Assembly: GCF_003386665.1 (NCBI RefSeq)
Contig: NZ_QTUB01000001.1
Location: 3,038,001 to 3,102,000 of the forward strand
DNA: 64,000 bases
Source: Xenorhabdus cabanillasii
Lineage (GTDB): Bacteria > Pseudomonadota > Gammaproteobacteria > Enterobacterales > Enterobacteriaceae
Direction of reading: 5' to 3'
Positions 1-10,761 of the stretch are shown one piece after another. The position numbers and the translations under genes were made by a program. Under the pieces are notes generated by a model that made no database searches, had not been told where the DNA came from, and saw only the letters and a list, made by a program, of their open reading frames with translations. Within the stretch, counting starts at the first letter, position 1. Each line of letters starts with the position of its first letter.

Positions 1-3000
1 AAGGCTTAATACCGCTTGTCCTGTCGAGTTAAGAGTCACCGCCGATGGTATTGAATTAACTTCTTGCGCTTCTTCAACCAGAGTAACCAACGTGTGTCTG
101 TCGATTTTACCGTTGTCGGATACAGGTATCGTATCGAGAATAATAAATCGCTGCGGACACATCCAAATAGGTAAGGTTTGCTGTAACCAGTGAGGCAGTA
201 TTGGTAAAAGTTCGGTAGATAGCGGCGCGTTGTCAGTTAAACGTAAGCCCGCAACCAGTTGCAATGCGCCGGTTGACGTTGTATGAGCAAATACTAACGC
301 TTGTTGTATCGCAGGATGTTCGCATAAACGGTGCTCAATTTCGCCTAACTCAATTCGGTAGCCACGGATTTTAATCTGGTGATCATTGCGCCCCAGAAAT
401 TCGATATTCCCGTCTGGTAGCCAGCGCCCCAAATCACCCGTACGGTAAAGCCGCTCACCTGTTTGAGGATGTGTGATAAAAGCATGTTTCGTTTTTTCAG
501 CATCGGCCCAATAACCCAGTGCCAGACCTTGTCCACCAATATACAATTCACCGGTTACCCAGACAGGACAGGGTGAAAGCACTGTATTAAGCACATGGAA
601 AGTCTGATTAGCCAGAGGCTTACCATATGGAATGCTGCGCCAGTCTGGATCGACTTGTACAATAGGATAGGTAATAGACCAGATTGATGCTTCAGTTGCA
701 CCTCCTAAACTAAGGAGGTTTAACTCAGGGTGAAGCGTATGTAATTTGGCCGGCAAATTGATTGGTATCCAGTCACCACTCATCAATACCCAACGCAGGT
801 TGTGTAGGGAATGGGGATAGCTACGGGCATATTCCTCAAGCAGTTGCACAAATGCGGGAACGGAGTTCCAGACAGTCACCGATTCTTGTTGTAACCATGC
901 TAATAATTTGTCCGGCTGCCTATTGTCACCCGCAGCAGGCATTACCAGTTTTGCCCCACAACTTAGCGTGCCGAACAGGTCATAAACGGAGAGATCGAAG
1001 GTTAACTCTGAAATTGCCAATACGCTATCGTGCTCATTGAGTGCAATGCGCTGGTTAATATCGAGAATAGTATTGACCGCACCTTGATGATCAATCATTA
1101 CGCCTTTTGGTGTTCCGGTAGAACCGGAGGTGAAGATAACATAAGCCAGATCTTCAGGGTGTACGGATAAACTTGGTTTGCTGGTGGCTGGCAACTTGTT
1201 GAGTAGTGTTTTATCCAGAGGGATGATCTGGACATTGTCGGGCCAGTTCAACTGTTGAGCGAACTTAGTTTGAGTCAATACAGTATCAACTTCCCCTGAT
1301 GCTAATAGCTGATGAATCCGTTGTTGCGGATAGCTGGCATCAATAGGCAGATAAGCACGTCCTGCTAATAAAATTGCAATAACTGCAATAACCTGTTCCC
1401 GGCCTTTTTCCATCACCACACCAACCAGAGGTGAAGTCTGATTTTCTTGTGCTTGCAGATGAGCCGCCAGTGTCAGGCTTTGTGACCACAAAGTGCGATA
1501 GTCTAACTGACAGCAGGCATCGACAACGGCGATATGTTGTGGATAACGATTTACTGCCTGTTCAATCAACGAGCAAAGAGTATGTGGCGGAAAATCACTT
1601 GTTGTCGCATTACTATTCTGGCACAAAGCGCGATCATGCGTCGGGAACCAGTCAGGAAGCGGAGTACTCCATAGGTAGTCTGGTTCAAGCAGGGTAGCGA
1701 TACCGGCCTGATAGTGAGCAAACATGTTTTCTGCTACTTGAGGCTGGAACAGTTGCGGCAAGATCGCCCATTGTATGGTGACACCACCTTCTGCACCGGA
1801 AATTAGCATACAGTCAAGATAAACATGAGGTGTTTGCGCACCAAAAAGATTGAGTGTTCCTAATCCTGATGGCGCTTTACCCGCAGTACCGGTTGTATCG
1901 TTGAATACGATTGGCATACCGGCATTCAGGTTGTGGCGATGCTGATTTTTCTCCCTGAGTACCAATTGCCCGTCAAACAGTGCGTGTTGAAGATCAGCTA
2001 TCCATTGTTTTTGAATCCGGTTTGCAGCATCGCTAAATCCGGAGATATTGCGTAAATCGACTTCCAACAATGAGGTGGTGGACAAATTGCCGACCAGCAT
2101 ATCGCAATGTTGTGGCATTAACAGGCGATTGCCATGCAGGACATTGATAGTGAAATGCTCGCTGTTGCTCCATACTGACAAAGTATGGGCAAATAGCGTA
2201 AGCATCACTTGGGACGGTGATATGCGGTGCTCTGCTGCACGTTGTTGCAAACATTGCCATTGTTGTGGGCTGATATATCCTGTCAGGCACTGTTGATCAA
2301 GTTGCTGTGACTGGTGATCTTTCAGTGGTAACATCGGGGCGTCTGGCAGTGAAGGTAAACGATCAAGCCAATATTGGCGGCTTTGTTGCCAGGTTGTTTC
2401 GGCTTTCTCATTCTCCAGTGCCTGAATATAGTCAGCAATTGTCGCTGCCGGCGGCTCTGGTTGCCAGTCAGGTTCCTGATACCAGTGGTGTAAATCACGC
2501 AAGATTAAGGTCAGACTTTTGCCATCTGCCACCAGTAGGTCAATAGTCAGGTGTAATAAATGTGTCCGGTCATCGGTATGGTACAGCGTTAAATCAAATA
2601 ACGGCCAGTTATCGCTAGGAACGCCTTGAGTACGCAGAGTGTTACGGGCGTTATTCAGTTGTGTCTCGCACTCCTCTTGTGGCATGTCACGACAATCAAT
2701 GACTGTCGGCGTATAGCAGGGCACTGCTGGCAGAATATGATATTGTCCCTCTTTTACATAACCGCGTAATTGCCCATGATGGTTTATCACACGGTTCCAC
2801 GCGGCAGTAAAACGAGGCAGATCAAGCCCGTCAATAGTCAGCTCAGCATAGAAGTGGGCAATACCATTGCCAAACTGAAACAGTTGGCTCTCTCCCAACC
2901 AATAAGCATATTGCAGAGCAGTGAGTGGCAGAATCTGCTCTGATGCTGGTTCTGTTTGATGTGGTGTAACCAGTGTTGTTGAATTTGTCTCAATAACCCG

Positions 3001-6000
3001 CAGGGTACGGCAAAATTCACTCAATTTAGGGTGTTCAAACAGTTGTTGCAGATTGGCTTGTTCATAACCCTGGCGACGTAGTTGCACCACCATGCGGGTA
3101 GCAATCAAGCTATCGCCGCCACTTTGGAAAAAATCACTGTGACGTTGAATTGTTTGCGGAAGTAGTGAGTTCCAGAGATCAATGACTTGCTGTTCAATAT
3201 CATAAAGCTGAGCATCTGCTGTTTCCGGTTGTCCAGCTTCCCCGCTGACCGAGTGTGCCATGTTATTTTTCGCGGCCATTGTTGGTAATGCTGCCAATGG
3301 TAACTGCTCTTGTTGTTGAATATGCAATGGGTAAGGCAAGGCAGAAAATTGTACTGCTATTTCAACAACATTCAGTCGTGCCTGCTGTTCGGATCGCGCC
3401 AGAATCAATTGCTGATACAGTTCTGGCCCATCTTGTCCCGGCCATTCCAGTGAAACACGATAACCGGATTTCTCCAGACATTTACGCCAGTCCGCAAGTT
3501 CCAGCAGTGCGCTATTACCTTGATCATCACCGCGATCATCGGCCCAGGCATTAATACCTTCAATAAATCCGACACTGGCGAGTTGCATAGCACTTTCGCG
3601 TTTGGTGGATTCAATAATCAGCAGCCACCCACCGGCTTTTAGTAACCGGGACAGACGTTTCAGGGTATTCTTTAGATGGATGGCATCATGTAAGACGTTA
3701 ACCGCTATAATCAGGTCATAACCAGATTCAGGATGTTGACTAAAATCAATATGCTGATTAATGTCGAACAGGGCAAATTTTACGGTTTCGCCATAGTGAT
3801 TAAGTGACTGGCGGGCATCATCCAAAAATAACGGTGAAACATCAGTAAAGTGGTAACTTTCAATGGATTGAGAATTCTGTTTAAGCACTTTTTTTGATGT
3901 GGCGCCTGTTCCTGCGCCGACTTCCAGCACAGTGAAATGTTCAGATGTCTGGCTCAATTGTCGGACAATTTCAGCGGCAGCCTGATTCAGGCAACGTAAT
4001 GCAGGGTTTTCGCTGTAAAGGCTGGCTGTAGTTTGTTTATCGGCAAATAGCAGTTCCAGTGCATTGCCATATCCGGCAAGCAGGGTGTTATGTTGGTCAA
4101 TGCAGGTTGCAACATAACGGCTGATGGTTTGGCACCACACCGCATCATCCAGTTTTGCTGTAGGAGCAGGGATCTGGCTGAGCGGTTGCAGACAACGGTA
4201 TCCACCAGCGATTTTTTCCATAAATCCTTGCTTGCTTAATAATCCTAGCCATTGGGTAAGCAGGCGTTGATACCGTGGTGCCAGTTGTAAACATTGTTCA
4301 ATCTCTTCACGGGAGTGACATTGTTGTGAAGAGGTGAACAGGTTATGGCGTAGTAAGGTCTGGCCTATACCCAATAACGCTTGTTGCTCAATATGTTGCC
4401 AAGAGAGTTCAAATACTTGTTGTTCCGTTAATGTCGGCAGTGGTAAGACTTCGGTGTTTATTACCAGTGGTTCTGGCAACGATAATGACAAATTATCTTC
4501 TGCTACCAGCCATAAATTATAACTCTGAGTATCGTCCTGACGTGGCTGGATTTCTGCTAACCGTATTTCAGGTTGAGAACGCAGATATTGTTCGGCCTGA
4601 TGCAATGCAGGGTGTTGTGGCCAGAAGTCATAACGAGTATGACCGACAGGTGGCGTATGAAGATCATAATGCTCCAGACATTCAGGCTGGTGGCAAATTT
4701 GTACAACTTGTACTAACAATGCGTTATAGGCAGCAAATAGTGCTTCAATGACCCCCGTTTCCAGTACATCGTCCATGCAATACCAGTTAAACAGCAGATT
4801 ACCATCCACTTCCATAACCTGATGATCCAGCCAGACTTGTGGCGTTTGGCTCAGCACAAAGACCGGATCACCCAATAATTGAGTGATGGATTGTTTTATT
4901 GCAACACCTTCTTGTGCCATTCCCAACATACTGGTGAAAACAACTGGCGTCAGAGGTTGCCGGCTTTGGGCTTCACCCGATTGCTGGCGAGCCAATTCCC
5001 GCAGTACTTCAACCCCATTGACATGACTATGACTCAGCCGTTGCCAGAACAGGGCCTGAGTTTTTTCCATGCTGGTACGCAGGGAGGTGGTTTTACGTAA
5101 ATCAAAATCCATCAGCATGACGGAGGTAAAATCACCAATCAGCTCTTGAACCTCTGAATGGAAAGGCTGGCGGTTAAAAAATGTCAGGTTGAGAGTAAAT
5201 AGCGGATGACGGCTGTACCATTCAAGCGTATGAGCAAACAGTGTTAGCAGACCCGCGGAAGGTGTGACCCCCCATTTTTTCCAGCTTTGTTTAAGTGTTT
5301 GCCAGTCAGATTGTGCCAACCGACCTTCATAAGTCGTGAATTGTGGCTGGTTACGCTGAGGTAATTGTGGGTTCAACGGTAATCTTGGCGCTGGAGGCAG
5401 TGAAAGCAATTGTTCCTGCCAGTATGCCCATGATGCGCGCCACTCTTTACTTTCACGTTGTGCTTGTTCTGCCATCACATAGTCGCGGAAAGTAAATGTT
5501 TGTGGAGCCAGTGGTTGTTGCTGATGATAAGCTCGTTGTAGATCGTCCATCATGATCCGGAAACTCTGTACGTCAAACTGCAACAGATCCAAGTTCATAT
5601 GTAAGCGGCAGCGCGCATTCGGCAGCAGGGAAACAGAGACTTCAAACAGTGGCCACTGTTCCGCAGGCGGCACTTGATAAGAAAGAGTATGACGACGCTG
5701 AGCCAAAGCTTGTTCACAGGCTGTATCGTTCAGCGTTCGCAAATCACCCTGTGATAAAACATACCAGGGCGTTTCAGACAGAATTCTCTGTTGTCCCTCT
5801 TCATCAACAATCATGCGCAACATGCCATGACGCTGAATTAAGGCATTCCATGCCTTTTCAAAACGTAGGATATCAAAGCTGTTTAGTACCAGATCCCATT
5901 CAAACAGGACGTGACACGCCACACCACCAAAATCAATGGCCTGAGTACGGCCAACCCAGTAAGCGTGCTGAATTGGCGTCAGAGGAAATGGTTCATGGTG

Positions 6001-9000
6001 TTGGGTACTGTCAATAATGATCTCAGGCTGAGCTGATACAGAGGCTTGTTCAGGCAATGCGTCGCCAATAATCGTATTAAGCCCCTCCAGTGTCATATTC
6101 TGATAGGCCAATTCAGCGGTTAATCTGAAACCAAATTGCTGGTGGATCACCGTATTTAGTTCAAGGAACAGTAGGGAATCCAAACCAAATTGCAATAGAT
6201 CTTGTTGTGGCTCCAGATGTTCAGGCTGTTCTAAGCGCAATAATATTGCAACATGCTGACGTAGCCAATGAAGCCGCTGTTTACTATCCTGATAGAGTGC
6301 GTTATCAGTAGAGGGTGCAGATGTCGGTGTTGTAACGGCATGGGCCGTGTCAGTCTGCAAACGCCGCAAAATGTCAGGATGACGCTCATCTAACCGCATT
6401 GCCAGATAGCAAGGAGAAGCGGTACGCAGAGATTGATTGAGATGCCAGATTCCCTCATTGACACTGAATGGTAACATGCCATCTTGCGCTAGTTTTTCCA
6501 CTAATCGCCGATCGCTGGCCATGCCAATGCCACCCCAGACACCCCAAACTAACGTTTTTACCATCAATGTATCGGTTGCGGTCAGTGCTAAAGATTCCAG
6601 ACAAGCATTGGTGATGGCATAAGCGCTTTGTCCCTGAGCACCTAGCATTGAAGCAGCGGAAGCATGAAGCAGCAGATATTGTGCTTTATGTTGCTGAAGT
6701 ACTGTTTGTAACGTTAACGCGCTCTGTGCTTTTACGCATAACATCTGCGACAGATGTTGACGCTCAAGTTTTGCCAGAGGAGTGTGATCAGCAATACCGG
6801 CAGCATGAATCGCGCCAGCAATCCTATCTTCTTGTGCCAGTGATTGCACGGCATTTAACAAAGTTGATTTGTCAGTGACATCAACGTTAATCCAGCGTAT
6901 TTCGCATTCGCCACTCAGTGACAACTCATGAACAAAAGCATCCCAGTCCTCTTGTTTGCGGCGGGCAAACACAGCAACCTTACGAGCGCCTTGGGCCAGC
7001 AACCAACGGATAGAAATTTGCCCGATCCCCCCCATACCGCCAGCAACGATGTGCCAACCCTGATGGGGAATCGACATTGGTTGCTGCGATAGCACAAGTG
7101 GCTGACGCTGTAAAACAGGGACAGTCACTTGATTTCCGCGTACTTTCAGCCAGCGATGTTGTTCATTCAGATAACTGAGTGCTAATAACAAAGCATCAGT
7201 ATCATTGATATCGGCGATATCAACCGCCTGAATATGGCGATGGGGATACTCTTCAACCGCGACACGCAACAGTGCCCAGACAGCGTATTGAGCGGGATTG
7301 ATATCCTCTTTTGATAAGGTGCTTTCAGGTTGAGCACAGCAAGTTATAACCGTTAAGGATGTCGTTTTATCACGTTGTAATTCGCTAATAACCTGATCAC
7401 ACAATTCAACGACATCATCACCCTGGAGCAGTAATAATGTATTTCCGCTTTCCGGCTGTAAATTTATGCCTGCCTGACGCCAATCTTGAGCAATTGTGTC
7501 ACTCGCTGTTGATGAACGAAGAGCATACGTCGTTGAAGATCTTGGCTTATCTACAGTAGTTATGGTGCGCCAATGCAGAACATAGTGAGTATCAGGGCAT
7601 GGCTGTGGTACAGGAAGCCATGATTTTGTCGTCATCGGCGTTGTCGCCAATTGGCGAGGTAGGTCGGCCCTGTCACTCATGAATGCGAATAAACGTTCGC
7701 CAACATAGATCAATGCAGGGAAATCGGTGAGTAAATTTGCCTCCAATAAGCGGCGCTTGGCATATGGCAGAGCACGGTGAGGGCGATACATTTTGCTGAC
7801 TGTTAGCCCGACAACTTCTTGGTAATAGCCTTGCTGAACACAATGGTTCAATAGTTGTTCCAGCAAAGGGCGCCAGCAAGGTTGCAGTCGGCCAGCCCGA
7901 ATCGTGTCAATGGCACTGAAACCTTGTTCAGTCTTGTGCCCATGGCATTGATAAACCAGTGCATCGGTATACAGCGCTCGAAGTATTGCTGCATTGGCGT
8001 TTTGCTCAATGGCAGGATTGAGCAGGGAATTAATATCAAGCCCAGTATTAGTATTGACCGAATGTTGTACAAAATTGTGTTGCACAGTGCTGGTTGTAGC
8101 GAAGCTATAATGCTGTTTATCAAATGGATAGAGCGGAGCATGACATTTTGTCCCGGTAAACGGAAAGAGACGCGGCCAGTCAAGATGTGCACCGGCACAG
8201 TAGAGTTGCATTAGTGCTGTTTGCTGAGCTGTCTCTGGAGTGCCTTGACGATGTGCACTGGCAACCCAGGTTTCATGTGGCAAACTGACGCGTCGCCCGA
8301 TCCCTGTTAACTGTGAATCAGCACCAAATTCTACGAATAATGCTACACCTTGTTGACGGGCAAACTCAATCGCTTGATAGTAACGCACCGTCTGACGCAT
8401 ATGGTGACGCCAGTAGTCTGGTGAACCTAATTGCTCGGTAGTTGCAATATCTGCTGTCAGGGTAGAAATTAACGGAATTTCTCCCGATACAGGATGTAGC
8501 TTGTTGTTATACAGGGAAAAACGCTGAGAAAATTCTTCCAGAATTGGCTCAAGCATGGCTGAGTGTGCTGCGCAGGCAACTTTAAGGCGCTGGCAACGGA
8601 TCTGCTGCTGTTCGAGACGTTGTGTCAATGTGTCAATTTCTGTTTCTGTACCCGCCCAAACCCAGTGTTGTGGACCATTGCAAACCGCCAGATCCAATGC
8701 CAGTGTATGCGTAAAGGGAAGAATATCTTCTTCGTTGGCAAAAACTGCCAACATTGCGCCCCCTTGGGCACATTTTTGCATCAATTTGCCCCGTACCGCG
8801 ACCATCGGCATCACTTGCTCCGGCGTGAAAATCCCGGCAACAACAGCAGCGGCGAATTCGCCAACGGAGTGTCCCAATACGTAATCCGGCTTTAAGCCTA
8901 GTGCTTGCCAATGTGCTGCCAGCGCAATCTGATGCGCTACAATAGCTGGTTGTGCATATTCAGTGCTAGTTAATGCGGCATAATGCTCTCCGAACATCAC

Positions 9001-10761
9001 TGTTTTTAATGGCAGAGCCAACTCAGAGGTACAGGCGGCACAACAACGATCCAACATAGCAGAAAAAACAGGAGAGCTGGCATACATTGCTTTTCCCATG
9101 CCAGACCATTGACATCCCTGACCGCTGAATTGCCACAGTTGTTTGCTTTCACCCTTGACTTGTCCACTAAAAATATCCGGTGTTGGGCTATGGTTCTCAA
9201 AGGCGGATAAGCTTGCGGCATTTTTTGCTGTATTTTGTGGTGTTAGTGTCAACGCTAAACGCCAGGGGAATGAAAGATCGCGCCCCTGTAAGGCCGTCCA
9301 GGCCAAATCGGCATGATTTTTTGAGGCAAGTAAAGTTGCGTAACGTTGTGCCAATTGACGCAGTGAAGATTCAGAAGCTGCGGAGAGCAACAAAGGTGTG
9401 CTTTGTGCCTGGGCTTGCGAATCATTGACACGGTGACGTTGTAATTCTTCTGGCAATGATTGCACTACGATATGGCAATTGGTGCCGCCAATACCGAATG
9501 AAGAAACGCCCGCAGTACGCAATTCTTGTGTCCAACGTTGTCCTTGTATTGCCAGCCTGAATGGGCTTTCTTCCAGCCGCAATGCCGGATTGGGGTGCTG
9601 TACATTGATAGTCGGAGGAATGTAACCATGCCAGACTGACAGAACCGTTTTAATCAAACTGGCAATACCCGCGGCAGTATCGAGATGGCCGATGTTGCTT
9701 TTCACTGAACCAAGGTGACAAGGCGGTACAGCCGCACTACGTTCGGAGAATATGCTGCGTAACGCATCAACTTCTATTGGATCGCCAAGTGGTGTACCTG
9801 TGCCATGTGCTTCAATCATTCCGACATCATCAATGCTGACATCGGCCAGTTGTAATGCTTCGGTAATCACACTGCGCTGACCATTAACCGAAGGGGCAGT
9901 AAAACCAACTTTCTCATTGCCGTCGTTATTAATGGCACTGCCACGCAACACCGCCATGATAAGATCGCCATCGCGTAACGCATCGCTCAGACGTTTCAGC
10001 GTAACAATCCCAACGCCATTGCCGCCGTAAGTGCCGTTTGCCTGACTATCAAAGGGACGGCAATGCCCATCAGGTGAAAAGATCATTCCCGGTTGATACA
10101 AGTAACCGCTTTCTTGTGGGAAAGAAACTGCCACACCGCCGGCCAGCGCCATATCACATTCCCCTGAACGCAGGTTTTCGCAAGCCATATGCACGGCCAC
10201 CAGTGAACTTGAACAGGCTGTTTGTACTGTCAGTGCGGGACCTTTCAGATTTAATTTATAGGCGGTACGCGTTGCAAGATAATCTTTATCGTTGCTCATT
10301 AGCGCCTGTAGTCCTTTCACTTTGCCAATATCGGTCATAGTGAATTGTGACCATGAAGGCCAGGTGCTGACTCGGCTACTGGCGAAAACGCCTGTTTTCA
10401 AGCGTACATTACGTGGCGAATAGCCGGCATGTTCAAGGGCATGCCAGGCTGTTTGCAGAAACAGGCGTTGCTGAGGATCGAGCATTTCTGCTTCCTGACG
10501 CGAATAGCCAAACAGTGTGGCGTCAAATTGTTCCGCATCCTCTAATATCGCTGCCTGATTGACAAAGTTTTCACTCTCAATGACTTCAGGTGGAATACCT
10601 GCATCCAATAATGTTTGGCGGGAGAGAGTGGTAGTACACTCAATCCCTTGTTGCAGGTTATGCCAGAAAGTAGCGCTATCTGGTGCCTGTGGAAAACGGC
10701 AGGCAAGGCCAATCACTGCGATGGGATCACAATTATCGTAGTGAGGCGTTAAATCAGTCAT
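1..10761 (-). CDS. irp1: Irp1/HMWP1-like hybrid PKS/NRPS, 3' end outside window
   Basis: This giant assembly-line enzyme extends a thiazoline siderophore-type chain. It has 3587 codons and is still open at base 1. Domains read from the translation are KS (about 10-430; Cys183 in TACSSS, His319 in HGTGTP, His359 in NIGH), AT (545-830; Ser632 in GHSVGE), a short methyltransferase-like remnant (890-1030), KR (1040-1440; GGMGGIG, SAYAITN), ACP (Ser1529), Cy (1593-2020; DLLQFDVQS), C-methyltransferase (2105-2455; VLEVGAGTG), PCP (Ser2551), a second Cy (2612-3020; DLLVADGKS) and A (3055-3560; FTSGSTGTPKG, NGKIDR). HMWP1 of yersiniabactin is about 3160 aa, ends in a thioesterase and has no A domain, so the last Cy-A module is extra. 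Its pocket residues read D-L-Y-N-L-S-L-I-W, the cysteine code. The ATG overlaps the irp2 stop (ATGA) and is preceded by AAAGGAG. The PKS/NRPS assignment is certain; the exact product is inference. Confidence 0.93.
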   Translation of the reverse strand, partial: MTDLTPHYDNCDPIAVIGLACRFPQAPDSATFWHNLQQGIECTTTLSRQTLLDAGIPPEVIESENFVNQAAILEDAEQFDATLFGYSRQEAEMLDPQQRLFLQTAWHALEHAGYSPRNVRLKTGVFASSRVSTWPSWSQFTMTDIGKVKGLQALMSNDKDYLATRTAYKLNLKGPALTVQTACSSSLVAVHMACENLRSGECDMALAGGVAVSFPQESGYLYQPGMIFSPDGHCRPFDSQANGTYGGNGVGIVTLKRLSDALRDGDLIMAVLRGSAINNDGNEKVGFTAPSVNGQRSVITEALQLADVSIDDVGMIEAHGTGTPLGDPIEVDALRSIFSERSAAVPPCHLGSVKSNIGHLDTAAGIASLIKTVLSVWHGYIPPTINVQHPNPALRLEESPFRLAIQGQRWTQELRTAGVSSFGIGGTNCHIVVQSLPEELQRHRVNDSQAQAQSTPLLLSAASESSLRQLAQRYATLLASKNHADLAWTALQGRDLSFPWRLALTLTPQNTAKNAASLSAFENHSPTPDIFSGQVKGESKQLWQFSGQGCQWSGMGKAMYASSPVFSAMLDRCCAACTSELALPLKTVMFGEHYAALTSTEYAQPAIVAHQIALAAHWQALGLKPDYVLGHSVGEFAAAVVAGIFTPEQVMPMVAVRGKLMQKCAQGGAMLAVFANEEDILPFTHTLALDLAVCNGPQHWVWAGTETEIDTLTQRLEQQQIRCQRLKVACAAHSAMLEPILEEFSQRFSLYNNKLHPVSGEIPLISTLTADIATTEQLGSPDYWRHHMRQTVRYYQAIEFARQQGVALFVEFGADSQLTGIGRRVSLPHETWVASAHRQGTPETAQQTALMQLYCAGAHLDWPRLFPFTGTKCHAPLYPFDKQHYSFATTSTVQHNFVQHSVNTNTGLDINSLLNPAIEQNANAAILRALYTDALVYQCHGHKTEQGFSAIDTIRAGRLQPCWRPLLEQLLNHCVQQGYYQEVVGLTVSKMYRPHRALPYAKRRLLEANLLTDFPALIYVGERLFAFMSDRADLPRQLATTPMTTKSWLPVPQPCPDTHYVLHWRTITTVDKPRSSTTYALRSSTASDTIAQDWRQAGINLQPESGNTLLLLQGDDVVELCDQVISELQRDKTTSLTVITCCAQPESTLSKEDINPAQYAVWALLRVAVEEYPHRHIQAVDIADINDTDALLLALSYLNEQHRWLKVRGNQVTVPVLQRQPLVLSQQPMSIPHQGWHIVAGGMGGIGQISIRWLLAQGARKVAVFARRKQEDWDAFVHELSLSGECEIRWINVDVTDKSTLLNAVQSLAQEDRIAGAIHAAGIADHTPLAKLERQHLSQMLCVKAQSALTLQTVLQQHKAQYLLLHASAASMLGAQGQSAYAITNACLESLALTATDTLMVKTLVWGVWGGIGMASDRRLVEKLAQDGMLPFSVNEGIWHLNQSLRTASPCYLAMRLDERHPDILRRLQTDTAHAVTTPTSAPSTDNALYQDSKQRLHWLRQHVAILLRLEQPEHLEPQQDLLQFGLDSLLFLELNTVIHQQFGFRLTAELAYQNMTLEGLNTIIGDALPEQASVSAQPEIIIDSTQHHEPFPLTPIQHAYWVGRTQAIDFGGVACHVLFEWDLVLNSFDILRFEKAWNALIQRHGMLRMIVDEEGQQRILSETPWYVLSQGDLRTLNDTACEQALAQRRHTLSYQVPPAEQWPLFEVSVSLLPNARCRLHMNLDLLQFDVQSFRIMMDDLQRAYHQQQPLAPQTFTFRDYVMAEQAQRESKEWRASWAYWQEQLLSLPPAPRLPLNPQLPQRNQPQFTTYEGRLAQSDWQTLKQSWKKWGVTPSAGLLTLFAHTLEWYSRHPLFTLNLTFFNRQPFHSEVQELIGDFTSVMLMDFDLRKTTSLRTSMEKTQALFWQRLSHSHVNGVEVLRELARQQSGEAQSRQPLTPVVFTSMLGMAQEGVAIKQSITQLLGDPVFVLSQTPQVWLDHQVMEVDGNLLFNWYCMDDVLETGVIEALFAAYNALLVQVVQICHQPECLEHYDLHTPPVGHTRYDFWPQHPALHQAEQYLRSQPEIRLAEIQPRQDDTQSYNLWLVAEDNLSLSLPEPLVINTEVLPLPTLTEQQVFELSWQHIEQQALLGIGQTLLRHNLFTSSQQCHSREEIEQCLQLAPRYQRLLTQWLGLLSKQGFMEKIAGGYRCLQPLSQIPAPTAKLDDAVWCQTISRYVATCIDQHNTLLAGYGNALELLFADKQTTASLYSENPALRCLNQAAAEIVRQLSQTSEHFTVLEVGAGTGATSKKVLKQNSQSIESYHFTDVSPLFLDDARQSLNHYGETVKFALFDINQHIDFSQHPESGYDLIIAVNVLHDAIHLKNTLKRLSRLLKAGGWLLIIESTKRESAMQLASVGFIEGINAWADDRGDDQGNSALLELADWRKCLEKSGYRVSLEWPGQDGPELYQQLILARSEQQARLNVVEIAVQFSALPYPLHIQQQEQLPLAALPTMAAKNNMAHSVSGEAGQPETADAQLYDIEQQVIDLWNSLLPQTIQRHSDFFQSGGDSLIATRMVVQLRRQGYEQANLQQLFEHPKLSEFCRTLRVIETNSTTLVTPHQTEPASEQILPLTALQYAYWLGESQLFQFGNGIAHFYAELTIDGLDLPRFTAAWNRVINHHGQLRGYVKEGQYHILPAVPCYTPTVIDCRDMPQEECETQLNNARNTLRTQGVPSDNWPLFDLTLYHTDDRTHLLHLTIDLLVADGKSLTLILRDLHHWYQEPDWQPEPPAATIADYIQALENEKAETTWQQSRQYWLDRLPSLPDAPMLPLKDHQSQQLDQQCLTGYISPQQWQCLQQRAAEHRISPSQVMLTLFAHTLSVWSNSEHFTINVLHGNRLLMPQHCDMLVGNLSTTSLLEVDLRNISGFSDAANRIQKQWIADLQHALFDGQLVLREKNQHRHNLNAGMPIVFNDTTGTAGKAPSGLGTLNLFGAQTPHVYLDCMLISGAEGGVTIQWAILPQLFQPQVAENMFAHYQAGIATLLEPDYLWSTPLPDWFPTHDRALCQNSNATTSDFPPHTLCSLIEQAVNRYPQHIAVVDACCQLDYRTLWSQSLTLAAHLQAQENQTSPLVGVVMEKGREQVIAVIAILLAGRAYLPIDASYPQQRIHQLLASGEVDTVLTQTKFAQQLNWPDNVQIIPLDKTLLNKLPATSKPSLSVHPEDLAYVIFTSGSTGTPKGVMIDHQGAVNTILDINQRIALNEHDSVLAISELTFDLSVYDLFGTLSCGAKLVMPAAGDNRQPDKLLAWLQQESVTVWNSVPAFVQLLEEYARSYPHSLHNLRWVLMSGDWIPINLPAKLHTLHPELNLLSLGGATEASIWSITYPIVQVDPDWRSIPYGKPLANQTFHVLNTVLSPCPVWVTGELYIGGQGLALGYWADAEKTKHAFITHPQTGERLYRTGDLGRWLPDGNIEFLGRNDHQIKIRGYRIELGEIEHRLCEHPAIQQALVFAHTTSTGALQLVAGLRLTDNAPLSTELLPILPHWLQQTLPIWMCPQRFIILDTIPVSDNGKIDRHTLVTLVEEAQEVNSIPSAVTLNSTGQAVLSL

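Noticed and set aside
5649..6017. 122-aa plus-strand ORF inside the irp1-like gene
   Set aside because: It lies antisense to a Cy domain with all expected motifs and has no recognisable features of its own.
7848..8214. ORFs of 116-119 aa on both strands in the PKS region
   Set aside because: Both overlap the coding frame of the irp1-like gene, which reads through without a break. They are shadows in a region of lower constraint.
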